41,802 bases of DNA, from contig DASSIZ010000058.1 of NCBI GenBank assembly GCA_035691485.1, positions 1 to 41,802 on the forward strand, written 5' to 3'. This document shows, piece after piece, positions 24,016 through 31,887 of the stretch (positions within the stretch are counted from its first letter, which is position 1; every line of letters starts with the position of its first letter). Origin of the DNA: Terriglobales bacterium (GTDB taxonomy: Bacteria; Acidobacteriota; Terriglobia; Terriglobales; Acidobacteriaceae). The notes under the pieces are model-generated. The model was not told where the DNA came from. It made no database searches and saw only the letters and a program-made list of their open reading frames with translations. Made by a program: the position numbers and the translations under genes.

Positions 24016-27000
24016 TCAATTCTGGCCCGCGCCCGAGTTGGAACCGGGCTTGACCGTGCTCGAGGTCTTTTTGGCAGGGGCAGCGCTGCGCGGCAACTGA
24101 GCCGACAGGCGGCGCTGCTCCTCCGGCGTCAACTGAAAGATGTATCGAACCAGTAGCTTGGTTTGATCCTGGGGATAGTTTTGTAAGGAGGCCGGCGTGG
24201 GCCCGGCGAAGACGATGCGTCCCTTGTCGTCCTTCTTGAAGAGGCCGGAGGGCATGGCGGTGCCGGGGCTGATGTTGGCGGGATCCATGAGCCACCGCTC
24301 GGTCCAGCCGGGCTTGAGGCGCTCCTTGGCGAAGAGGAAATTGGGCGCGGTGGCGGTCTTGTCGTGCGCCGGGTCGCCGGTGGCGTGGCACTTCAGGCAA
24401 GGTGCGGCCTGGCTGGTAAAGAGAGCACGCGCCATGTCAGCTTCGCTGGCCGTCAGCAACTGCTGCTTCTGCGGAATGTAGGGAATGGGCTGCTGGGAAA
24501 GGGCCTGGAAGAAGCGGACCAGCTTGCGCAGCTCGTTTTCCGAGAAGAAGAACGTAGGCATGCGGACTGCGAGATACGGACGGATGCCGTTCTTATGCTG
24601 ATCGGCGGGGTTCGAGGCCAACGACGGGTTCGAGAGGAAGCGGAGCAGCCACTCGGGATCGACGCGGGCGCCCTCGGTGAGGAGCTTGGGAGGCAAGGTT
24701 TCCTTGGCATCCTGGTAGCGCGGCACGGTTTCGAGAGCGGTGGCCTGTCCGGGGGTGAACTGGTGGCAGCCGACGCAGTTGTACTTGCGCACGATCCACC
24801 AGCCTTCCTGGATGTCGCGTCGGGCGTCTTCAGGACGGTACTGGTAACTCGCGGGAAGGGAAGTTTCCTGGCTGCCAAGAAGGAACGTGGTGATGGCGCG
24901 GATCTGCTCCTTGGTGAGATGGGGATCCGGCATGCGAAGTTTTTCCGTCTCGCTCTTGATCATGCCCTGGTCGTACACATTGGGCATGGCGAGCTTGTGT
25001 TCGAAGAAGCCCTTGTGGTTATACCAATCGTGCGTGGCCGGCCCTTCGGGCAGTCGCTCGCGGATGGCGGCGTCCTTGATCGGCTCCTTGCCGTCCTCAG
25101 CGGGCCTGGTAAGCAGGGCGAAATCGAGGCGCTCGATGGGCTTGCTGCCTTCCTGAGTAAGCTCAGTACCGATGCGGCCTTCCTCTTCAAAGCCCGCTAT
25201 CTCATGGCAGCCGGCGCAGCCGAAGTGCAAGATCCACTTCTTGCCTTCGGCCTTGAGCCTGGGATCGTCCATGTAGGCGGCTTCGGGATAAGCGGAGGGA
25301 TCCTGGCGCTTTTGCGAGAGCAGGAAGGTGGCGATGTCGGCGACCTCGTCGTCGGCGAGGCGCAGGCTGGGCATGACCGTCATCTGCTCGATCTGCAGCT
25401 CGTGACCGTCGTTGGGACACTTGCTGTGATCGAAATCGAAGACGTAGGGCAGGCCCTTCTTGGCGTAATCCTCAGGGCCAATGTCCTTTTTCTCATACGG
25501 GCAGTAAGGGCGGGTGCGGACGCGCGGGTTCTTGATCCAGCGGAAGATGTAATCGTAATTCGCTTTTTCGCCGAGGCGGGTGAGATTGGCAGCGAAATCG
25601 CCGCCGATCCGGTCGGCGCCTTCACCGTTGGAGTGGCAGGCGAGGCAGCCCCGGGATTCAAACAGTTCCTTGCCGCGGGCGGCATTGCCGGCCGGCGCCT
25701 TGGGCAACTGGTCGTGAAGGGCCGATTGCCACAGGTAAGCCGAGATCGCCTTGATCTGGTCATCGTTGAGGCGGAAGTTCGGCATCTTGGTGTTAGGACG
25801 GAAGTCGGTGGGCTTCTTCAGCCAGACGGGTATCCAGTTCTTGTTGAGCTTTTCGCGAACTTCCTTAAGATCGGGGCCAATCTTCTTCATGTCGCGCAGC
25901 AGGGAAGAGGAGCGGAGGTCGAGCTGCTCGATGCGGCCCGCGATCTTGCTGTTTTCGACGCGCAAGGCCTCAGCGCGCTGATTGAGGCGGTTGGCTTCGT
26001 CGTTGGTTTCGGCGGTATCCGCCTGCTTCATGGAGATGGAAGCTTCGCGCAGGTTGTCGCGCTGCTGCTGCTCCATCTGCTTGATCTGCTGGCCAATGTT
26101 GAGCAGCTCTTCGGGTTCGCGATCGTAGCCTTCGTAGCGGTGGCATCCGTTGCAGCCGCGCTGGCGGAAGAGGAACTTGCCGTCGCTGATGGTCTGGCCG
26201 ACGGCGCCGGCCTGGAGGAACATGTCGGCCTGGTGACAGGTCTGGCAGCCGGCTTCGACGTTGGCTTTTCGGAATAGCGGCCAGAGCCAGTGCTCGTAGT
26301 AGCCATGCGCTTTTTCGACGCTGGTGGTGGCGCGGCCATTGCCTTGATGACAGGGCGAGCAGCCGAACTTGTCGGGGTCGTGGACCTTGAGCAGTTCAGG
26401 CTCAGGATGGCTGGTGAAGGCAAGCGCGTACTCGTCGGGAGACTTGCTTCCCTTGGGAGTCATCAGCGCGGCGGTGATGCGAACGGGCTCGCGCGCGCCC
26501 ATGTGGCAGGACTCGCAGCGGTCCACGATGTTGGCTTCCGCGACGTTGATCTGGACGATCTTGGGATCCCAGTCGGCGGTCTTGTTCTGCAGACCGCGAA
26601 GAGCATCGGGGGTGAGCGACACCATGTGTTCCTTGATCCAGGTGTCGCGGGCAAGCTTGGCCTCGTTGATGGGCTTGAGCAGATCGCCGAGCTCGCCGCC
26701 GAGCCGGCCCTTTTCGTCCTTCAGCTGGTTGTAGGTTTCTTCGAGTTGCTGAAAGTTGTATTTTTTGCGGGTGCCGTCGGGATAGACCACCTCAAATTGC
26801 TGCGCCTTGTACTTGTCGAGGTTCTTCTGCTTGGAGGCTTTGCCGCTGGCGCTGTCGTCGGTTTCGAGCTCATAGGTAAGGGCGTTGACGTAGGCGCGCT
26901 TGTCGGTAAAGACGCTTTGGACGGCGAGAATGTTGGCGGAAGTGGCGGCGAGCTTCTGGTTGAGTTCCTCGATCCGGGGTTGGGCCGACTTGTAGGCGGA

Positions 27001-27267
27001 CTGGTAGGCATCGTCGAGGGCGTGGTAGTCGGGATTGGTCTCCAGTTCTTTTTCCGACTGCGCCGATTGCGAGCGTGCCTGCTTGAGGAACGCGACATAG
27101 CGATCCTGGAAAGCGCGCTGGTAGCGCTTCCATGGACGCTGGCCGTAAGCCTCGTCCCACATGGCCCATAATAACGTCCCGATCAGCACCACGATAGCGA
27201 TGGTGTAGTGCAAGGCGTAGGATCTGGTCGTGATCGGGTCTTGCTCGGGAATTTGATCTTCCGGCAC
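24016..27267 (-). CDS. Membrane-anchored octahaem cytochrome c (1083 aa)
   Basis: One N-terminal helix (19-36) leads into a long extracytoplasmic chain. Residues about 50-205 are charged and helical, with coiled-coil character. Eight CxxCH haem motifs follow: C251, C303, C341, C372, C541, C684, C831 and C957. A second charged helical block (about 385-475) separates haems 4 and 5. The second half looks like repeated class-I cytochrome c units, each with a CxxCH and a later Met such as MPNFRLND, MPSLRLAD, MRMPDPHLTKEQIR or MPTFFFSENE. Adjacent Rieske and cytochrome b genes and no separate cytochrome c1 suggest it is the electron acceptor subunit of that quinol-oxidising complex. The last 40 residues are a Ser/Pro/Lys-rich tail. 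The start at 27267 follows the cytochrome b gene by 134 bp. Confidence 0.93.
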   Translation of the reverse strand: MPEDQIPEQDPITTRSYALHYTIAIVVLIGTLLWAMWDEAYGQRPWKRYQRAFQDRYVAFLKQARSQSAQSEKELETNPDYHALDDAYQSAYKSAQPRIEELNQKLAATSANILAVQSVFTDKRAYVNALTYELETDDSASGKASKQKNLDKYKAQQFEVVYPDGTRKKYNFQQLEETYNQLKDEKGRLGGELGDLLKPINEAKLARDTWIKEHMVSLTPDALRGLQNKTADWDPKIVQINVAEANIVDRCESCHMGAREPVRITAALMTPKGSKSPDEYALAFTSHPEPELLKVHDPDKFGCSPCHQGNGRATTSVEKAHGYYEHWLWPLFRKANVEAGCQTCHQADMFLQAGAVGQTISDGKFLFRQRGCNGCHRYEGYDREPEELLNIGQQIKQMEQQQRDNLREASISMKQADTAETNDEANRLNQRAEALRVENSKIAGRIEQLDLRSSSLLRDMKKIGPDLKEVREKLNKNWIPVWLKKPTDFRPNTKMPNFRLNDDQIKAISAYLWQSALHDQLPKAPAGNAARGKELFESRGCLACHSNGEGADRIGGDFAANLTRLGEKANYDYIFRWIKNPRVRTRPYCPYEKKDIGPEDYAKKGLPYVFDFDHSKCPNDGHELQIEQMTVMPSLRLADDEVADIATFLLSQKRQDPSAYPEAAYMDDPRLKAEGKKWILHFGCAGCHEIAGFEEEGRIGTELTQEGSKPIERLDFALLTRPAEDGKEPIKDAAIRERLPEGPATHDWYNHKGFFEHKLAMPNVYDQGMIKSETEKLRMPDPHLTKEQIRAITTFLLGSQETSLPASYQYRPEDARRDIQEGWWIVRKYNCVGCHQFTPGQATALETVPRYQDAKETLPPKLLTEGARVDPEWLLRFLSNPSLASNPADQHKNGIRPYLAVRMPTFFFSENELRKLVRFFQALSQQPIPYIPQKQQLLTASEADMARALFTSQAAPCLKCHATGDPAHDKTATAPNFLFAKERLKPGWTERWLMDPANISPGTAMPSGLFKKDDKGRIVFAGPTPASLQNYPQDQTKLLVRYIFQLTPEEQRRLSAQLPRSAAPAKKTSSTVKPGSNSGAGQN

Positions 27268-27311
27268 CGAATCTTCCTCCTACAAAACAGGGCCCGTGTC
27301 GTCCCTAAAAA

Positions 27312-27402
27312 GGTTTCACGTTTCAAGTTTCACGAGGGGCGAATCGATATACGTTTCGCTGATCCTGGCAACGTGAAACGTGAAACTCGAAACCTGAAAC
27401 GT
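27312..27402. repeat. Iterated-word foldback (TGAAAC class) between cytochrome b and octahaem cytochrome genes
   Basis: Left arm GGTTTCACGTTTCAAGTTTC plus ACG (27312-27334). Right arm AACGTGAAACGTGAAACTCG plus AAACCTGAAACG (27370-27402). A 35-bp spacer lies between. It runs up to the stop of the cytochrome b gene and lies inside the respiratory operon. Confidence 0.75.
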
Positions 27403-28331
27403 CATATATTGAACCAGGGCGTAATCCAAACATACTTGATGTGCAGCGCCAGTCGCAGCAGGATCTTGATGGGCAGAGCGAGCATGATCAGCATCAGGCC
27501 CATCGTGATCTGGTATTGAATCAGGCTCATGCGTTTCCAATCCTTCGGCATGCGGCGGCGGAAGAGCGCGGTCATCACGAAGCCGCCCACCGCGAAATAG
27601 CCGAGCACAATGATGGCGCCGAAAATCCCCTTGCCCAGGTTGGAGGTGATGCCGAATAAGTCCGGCAAGTCACGATTCACCTCGTAAATTAAGCGATTGT
27701 GGTCCCAGGTCTGGCCGGGCCAGAACCACTGCCATCCCGGACCGCGAATAAAGGTGCCGATGATGATCATCGAGACCCACAAAACGAGGAAGCCGAAACA
27801 GAAGGTGGCGATGGAAAACTTGCGCTGCTTCACGGTGTAGTAGCCGGCGCCCAGCGGATTGGTGTCGATGTAAGGAATCACCATCAAGCCGATGATGATG
27901 AGCGTGGGCATGACCACGCCTGCGATCCAGGGATCAAAGTAGACCAGCATTTCCTGCAGGCCGAGGAAGTACCAGGGCGCCTTGGCAGGATTCATCGTTA
28001 AATTGGGATTGGCAGGCTCTTCCAGCGGCGCGCTCATGGTGATGGACCAGACCATGAGGATGATAGTGACGATAATCGCGGCCAGGAATTCCATCCTCAG
28101 CAGGTAGGGCCAGACGTGGACTTCCTTCTGCCATCCGGGGCGGAAAGGCCAGGCCTTGCGATGGTGGGTTTTGGCGAGCGCGGGGTCGGCCTCGAGCTGC
28201 TCGATGAGCTGGTCGTTGGCCTTGGCCTGGCGCACCGCCAGCCAGGCATAAAACAGCACAAGCGGCAGCAGTGCCGTAATGGGGATGTTGTCAGGCGTGG
28301 TGGCGATCGTCCAGAGCTGGTGCAAATTCAT
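27402..28331 (-). CDS. Cytochrome b C-terminal subunit (subunit IV-like)
   Basis: The 309-aa protein is the second half of a split cytochrome b. It has the quinol-site loop in the variant form A-P-W-Y (118-121, in NPAKAPWYFLGLQEML) instead of PEWY, as in menaquinol-type complexes of several phyla. Membrane segments lie near 15-33, 80-98, 136-152 and 172-192, with two more in the last 90 residues, making it longer than plastid subunit IV. It pairs with the N-terminal cytochrome b gene upstream (91-bp gap filled by a repeat) and the Rieske protein. The start ATG is at 28331. Confidence 0.92.
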   Translation of the reverse strand: MNLHQLWTIATTPDNIPITALLPLVLFYAWLAVRQAKANDQLIEQLEADPALAKTHHRKAWPFRPGWQKEVHVWPYLLRMEFLAAIIVTIILMVWSITMSAPLEEPANPNLTMNPAKAPWYFLGLQEMLVYFDPWIAGVVMPTLIIIGLMVIPYIDTNPLGAGYYTVKQRKFSIATFCFGFLVLWVSMIIIGTFIRGPGWQWFWPGQTWDHNRLIYEVNRDLPDLFGITSNLGKGIFGAIIVLGYFAVGGFVMTALFRRRMPKDWKRMSLIQYQITMGLMLIMLALPIKILLRLALHIKYVWITPWFNI

Positions 28332-28340
28332 AAGAAAACC

Positions 28341-28417
28341 TGAGTTTCAATGTTTCAAAGTTTCAATGTTTCAAGGTCACTCATCGCGAAACTTTGAAAC
28401 ACAGAAACTTTGAAACG
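28341..28417. repeat. Iterated-word foldback (TGAAAC/TTTCAA class) between the two cytochrome b genes
   Basis: Left arm (28341-28375) GAGTTTCAATGTTTCAAAGT plus TTCAATGTTTCAAGG. Right arm (28387-28417) CGAAACTTTGAAACACAGAA plus ACTTTGAAACG. Only 11 bp lie between, so a large hairpin is possible in the message between two subunits of one complex. The word is a TTTCAA variant of the TGAAAC class. Confidence 0.75.
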
Positions 28418-28421
28418 TCCT

Positions 28422-29411
28422 TTACGTTCCTGCCGCCGATTGGGCGCGGCGCGGCTTATCGGCTTCGGAAGTAAGCATGACCGGGGCAGGGCCGGAGATG
28501 CCGCCATCCTTACGCACGCGCCAGAAGTGCACGATCATGAACACGGAAGCGATGATCGGGATGGCAATGCAATGCCAGATGTAGGCCCGCAGCAGGGCAT
28601 TGGCGTCCACGATGGAGCCGCCCAGCAGGCCGAAGCGAACGTCGTTGTAAGGCGTCATGCCGAGTTGCGGACCGAATGGACCTTCATGGCCGAGCAGCGG
28701 CGTCGCGCGCGCCATGTTGGTTCCCACGGTAACGGCCCAGAACCCGAGTTGATCGTCCGGCAGCAGGTAACCGGTGAAGGAAAGCAGCAGCGTGAGCACG
28801 AGCAGGATGACGCCGACGTTCCAGTTGAACTCGCGGGGCTTCTTGTAGCTGCCGGTGAGGAAGACGCGGAACATGTGCAGCTCGACGGCAATCACCATCA
28901 GGTGGGCGGCCCAGCGATGCATGTTGCGCAGAATCTTGCCGAAGGGAACGTCGTGCTCCAGGTAAAGGACGTCGCGGAAGGCCTGCACCTTGGTCGGGTG
29001 GTAATAGAACATCAGCAGCACGCCGGTGAAGGTGAGGACGATGAAAAGGTAGAAGGTGATGCCGCCCATGCCCCAGGTGAAGGGATAGCGCACGGCGTCA
29101 CGATTGATCTTGGCCGGGTGCAGGTGCAGGAAGACGTTGGACAGCACGCCGAGGGCGCGATTGCGCGGCGTCTCGTCGTGCTTATGGCGGAAGATCGAGG
29201 TATAGACCTGGGTCTTGGTCGGGTCCTTGAGGCCCTCGATCTGCTCCTTGACCTTGCCGGGCATTTCGGTGCGGAAGGCTTCGACCTCTTCCTTAACGAA
29301 AACGCCGACACCCTTTTTACCGTTCTTCGGCGCGGAACCATCGCCCGCGTTCGAGGGCGAAGGAGCTCCCGCTCCATTTCCGCCTGTAACCTTCACATCA
29401 TCGTCGGCCAT
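28422..29411 (-). CDS. Cytochrome b N-terminal subunit (b6-like)
   Basis: The 329-aa protein holds the two b haems of the complex. The ligand pairs are H165/H179 in MHRWAAHLMVIAVELHMFR and H280/H295 in IWHCIAIPIIASVFMIVHFW; the second pair is 15 residues apart, the spacing seen in b6-type proteins rather than the 14 of bc1. An unusual soluble N-terminal extension of about 100 residues (Gly/Ser/Pro-rich, then the helical EEVEAFRTEMPGKVKEQIEG) precedes the first helix. Four or five transmembrane helices follow. It is encoded between the Rieske gene (79 bp upstream) and the C-terminal subunit. Confidence 0.93.
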   Translation of the reverse strand: MADDDVKVTGGNGAGAPSPSNAGDGSAPKNGKKGVGVFVKEEVEAFRTEMPGKVKEQIEGLKDPTKTQVYTSIFRHKHDETPRNRALGVLSNVFLHLHPAKINRDAVRYPFTWGMGGITFYLFIVLTFTGVLLMFYYHPTKVQAFRDVLYLEHDVPFGKILRNMHRWAAHLMVIAVELHMFRVFLTGSYKKPREFNWNVGVILLVLTLLLSFTGYLLPDDQLGFWAVTVGTNMARATPLLGHEGPFGPQLGMTPYNDVRFGLLGGSIVDANALLRAYIWHCIAIPIIASVFMIVHFWRVRKDGGISGPAPVMLTSEADKPRRAQSAAGT

Positions 29412-29424
29412 AACACCTCGGAAA

Positions 29425-29488
29425 CTGACTGTCAGTCTTTCAATCGTTCATGGTTGCGCGGATCGACCGACAGACTGATGACAGAAAA
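29425..29488. repeat. Iterated-word foldback (GACTGTCAGTC class) between Rieske and cytochrome b genes
   Basis: GACTGTCAGTCTTTCAATCG on the left; CGACAGACTGATGACAGAA on the right (29466-29488). GACTGTCAGTC is itself nearly palindromic. It lies in the 79-bp intergenic gap inside the operon; the word family is shared with 15874, 17002 and 40307. Confidence 0.6.
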
Positions 29489-29490
29489 AC

Positions 29491-30621
29491 TCATACCGAC
29501 AGGAACGCTCCCGGATCGTCGAAATGACTGGCCTGTCCCTTGGGCCACTGGTAAAGGCGGCTGACATCGACCAGCACCTGGCCGTCGGGAGCGATCTCGA
29601 CATGGGCGCGGTCCATCGGCCGGGGCGCCGGGCCTTCGAAGTTGACGCCTTCGCTGTCGTAGCCGCTGCCATGGCAGGGACACTTGAACTTGTTCTCGCT
29701 GGGCTTCCAGTCGGGAGTGCAGCCCAGGTGCGTGCACTTGGCGTAAATCACGAACAGGCGTCCGGGGATGCGGTCCACCCAGATGCGGTATCGCTGCTGG
29801 AACTTGGTATCGACGCCGAGGCCGAAGTCGGAGGGATAACCGATCTTGAAGACCGTGCTCGGCTCGAACAAAGTACGCGGCAGGAAGAAGCGAAAAAAGG
29901 CCAGCAACCAGGTCGCGAGGAAGGCAATGACGCCGGTCCACACCAGGCGCCGGCGCGCGATGTCAGCTTCAGTGCCGATTTTTCCGGCGCTGCTGATGCC
30001 TCCTGCAGCGGCAGCTTTCGAGGTGCCGACGGCGGGCGTGCCGACATACCGAGTGGCCGCGCCGGTGCGCGCTGTCGGCGGCACATTGGGCATCACGGCA
30101 GCGGGTTTCGCAGCCGCAGGAGCAGCGGGCCGGGCTGCCGCGGGGGCAGCGGTAGCGGCGGCAGGCCCTGCGGGGGCGGCCGCAGGCGGAGCTTCGCCGA
30201 GAAGAAGTGCGACGTCCGTATCAGTGAGCGGCGGAAGGTTATTGCGCTTGCGGCGGGCCTGCTCGGCGGCGATGGAAGACTTGCTCCACTTGAAGCCGCC
30301 GTTCATCAGCTCAACGGCGGCGGGGCTGGGGGTGGCGGAAATTGCGGCGGGTGGAGCGGAAACAGCAGCGGGAGGTGCAGGCGCTGCGGCGGGGGCAGGG
30401 GCGGCGGCGGCAGGAGCAGCGGGTGCGTCGCCGCGCTCGAATGACATGGGCTGGCCGGCCCTGAGGGCTTCGACGTCTTCCTCCGAGATCAGCGGCAAGC
30501 CGGAACGCTTGCGATAAGCCTGCTCGGCGGCGATCACGGAATTGTTCAGTGGCTTGCGCGGCCAGGCGGGAAGCCGGCCGAGTTCACCGCCGGCCACAAC
30601 CTTGGATGCCTCATCAACCAT
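29491..30621 (-). CDS. Rieske [2Fe-2S] protein with long duplicated N-terminal extension
   Basis: The C-terminal 120 residues are a Rieske domain with cluster motifs C296-T-H298-L-G-C301 and C314-P-C316-H317-G-S, behind one membrane helix (about 227-247). The first 220 residues are unusual: two copies of a 25-30-residue helical motif (SVIAAEQAYRKRSGLPLISE at 28-47, SSIAAEQARRKRNNLPPLTD at 115-134) separated by Ala/Pro-rich linkers. This part lies before the membrane helix, so it should be cytoplasmic and could bind a partner. The gene begins three bases after the hemH stop, implying coupling. It donates electrons from quinol to the cytochrome c subunit. Low-complexity regions inflate length compared with typical Rieske proteins (about 150-200 aa). 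Confidence 0.92.
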   Translation of the reverse strand: MVDEASKVVAGGELGRLPAWPRKPLNNSVIAAEQAYRKRSGLPLISEEDVEALRAGQPMSFERGDAPAAPAAAAPAPAAAPAPPAAVSAPPAAISATPSPAAVELMNGGFKWSKSSIAAEQARRKRNNLPPLTDTDVALLLGEAPPAAAPAGPAAATAAPAAARPAAPAAAKPAAVMPNVPPTARTGAATRYVGTPAVGTSKAAAAGGISSAGKIGTEADIARRRLVWTGVIAFLATWLLAFFRFFLPRTLFEPSTVFKIGYPSDFGLGVDTKFQQRYRIWVDRIPGRLFVIYAKCTHLGCTPDWKPSENKFKCPCHGSGYDSEGVNFEGPAPRPMDRAHVEIAPDGQVLVDVSRLYQWPKGQASHFDDPGAFLSV

Positions 30622-30624
30622 TCT

Positions 30625-31656
30625 TTAATACCCCTTTGCCACAGCCCGCATGGGTGGAGCGGCGAATGCAGGTTCCTTTCTCATGCCCGGGACACAGGCG
30701 GTAACCAGTTGCGCCAACGCGCCGATGAAAATGGGCGAGTCGTTCAGGCCCTCGGTCATCTTGAAGCGGGTAATGCCGGCGGCGGTGGCGAGTTCCCGGG
30801 CTTCATGATTGATCTCGCCGAGAGTTTCGACATGGTCGGAAACAAACGAGATGGGAACCACGCAGACGTCCTTGATGCCGGCGGCGCCGAGTTCGCGGAG
30901 GGTGGAGCGCAAGGAAGGCTGCAGCCATTTGCTGGCGCCAACCTTGCTCTGGTAACAGAGGCGGTGACAGTTCAACCATCCGCCGCGCTTCTTGACCAGT
31001 GCGACCGTCTCTTCAATCTGGCGCTGGTAGGGATCGCCCTGCTCGATGACGGACACGGGAACACTGTGGGCGCTGAAGACGAGGACGACGTCGTCGGGAT
31101 CCGGGAAGCGGGCGAGCGTGTCCTCGATGCGCTCGACCAAGGCGTCCAGATAAAGGCTGTTGCGATAAAAGTCGTTGACCAGGGAAACCTGGCGCCCGGC
31201 GGCGGAAAATTTCCGGGTCCACTCGTTGAGGCTGCTGCCGGTCGTAGTCCTGGAGTACTGCGGGTACATAGGGAGCAAGACGATATTATCGCATTGCGAT
31301 GCATCGAGGGCGGCGACAGCCTCCTCGGTGAAGGGATGCCAGTAACGCATGGCGACGAAACAGCGGGCATCGAGACCTTCGGCGCAGAGACGTTTTTCCA
31401 GGGCCGAGGCCTGGCGCTCGGTGAGGCGGCGGATGGGGGAGCAGCCTCCGATCGCCTGGTAATGGTGCTGAACCTTGCGGGCGCGGGCGACGGAGATCAG
31501 CTTCGCCAGCGGCTTTCGGCCGAGGCGCGCCAAGGGAAAATCGATGATATCGGGATCGCAAAAAAGGTTATAGAGGAAGGGCTCGATGGCATCGAGCGAG
31601 TCTGGGCCGCCGAGTTGAAACAAGACCACACCTGTACGACGGTTTGTCCTCACCAT
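30625..31656 (-). CDS. hemH: Ferrochelatase (protohaem ferro-lyase)
   Basis: Inserts Fe2+ into protoporphyrin IX (or coproporphyrin III in some lineages) to make haem. The 343-aa product has the start VVLFQLGGPDSLDAIEPFL, the LPMYPQYSRTTTGSS loop near 128-142, the catalytic His in FSAHSVP (H197) and the acidic partner Glu in SDHVETLGEINHEA (E277). The ATG at 31656 starts just before the conserved first strand; an upstream alternative at 31716 adds 20 unconserved residues. It is the first gene of the respiratory array, three bases ahead of the Rieske gene, consistent with supplying haem to the cytochromes that follow. Confidence 0.94.
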   Translation of the reverse strand: MVRTNRRTGVVLFQLGGPDSLDAIEPFLYNLFCDPDIIDFPLARLGRKPLAKLISVARARKVQHHYQAIGGCSPIRRLTERQASALEKRLCAEGLDARCFVAMRYWHPFTEEAVAALDASQCDNIVLLPMYPQYSRTTTGSSLNEWTRKFSAAGRQVSLVNDFYRNSLYLDALVERIEDTLARFPDPDDVVLVFSAHSVPVSVIEQGDPYQRQIEETVALVKKRGGWLNCHRLCYQSKVGASKWLQPSLRSTLRELGAAGIKDVCVVPISFVSDHVETLGEINHEARELATAAGITRFKMTEGLNDSPIFIGALAQLVTACVPGMRKEPAFAAPPMRAVAKGY

Positions 31657-31800
31657 CCGGAAAAGCACCCCACAGCGCAGCAGGGCATGATATTCAAAAC
31701 GTCTGCTGCTCGTCAAACGACGCGGCGGGAATCACTGCCCTGAAAGCCGCGCTGGCTGCGGGTTTCGAAGGGGCACGATTTTATCGGAAGGAGAACGCTC

Positions 31801-31833
31801 CAGGTTTCGCGTTGCGCGTTTCACGTTCGCGAC
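31801..31833. repeat. Iterated-word stretch (TTTCACG class), one arm
   Basis: CAGGTTTCGCGTTGCGCGTT plus TCACGTTCGCG: degenerate TTTC(A/G)CG words in the 231-bp gap between the hemH start and the dehydrogenase stop. No second arm is clear. The rest of the gap (31657-31800) shows no gene that I can support. Confidence 0.4.
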
Positions 31834-31887
31834 GACAATCAGGCGGTGGTGGAGGCAAAGGGTTGAAAACCGGTTCGTCGGAGCAGG

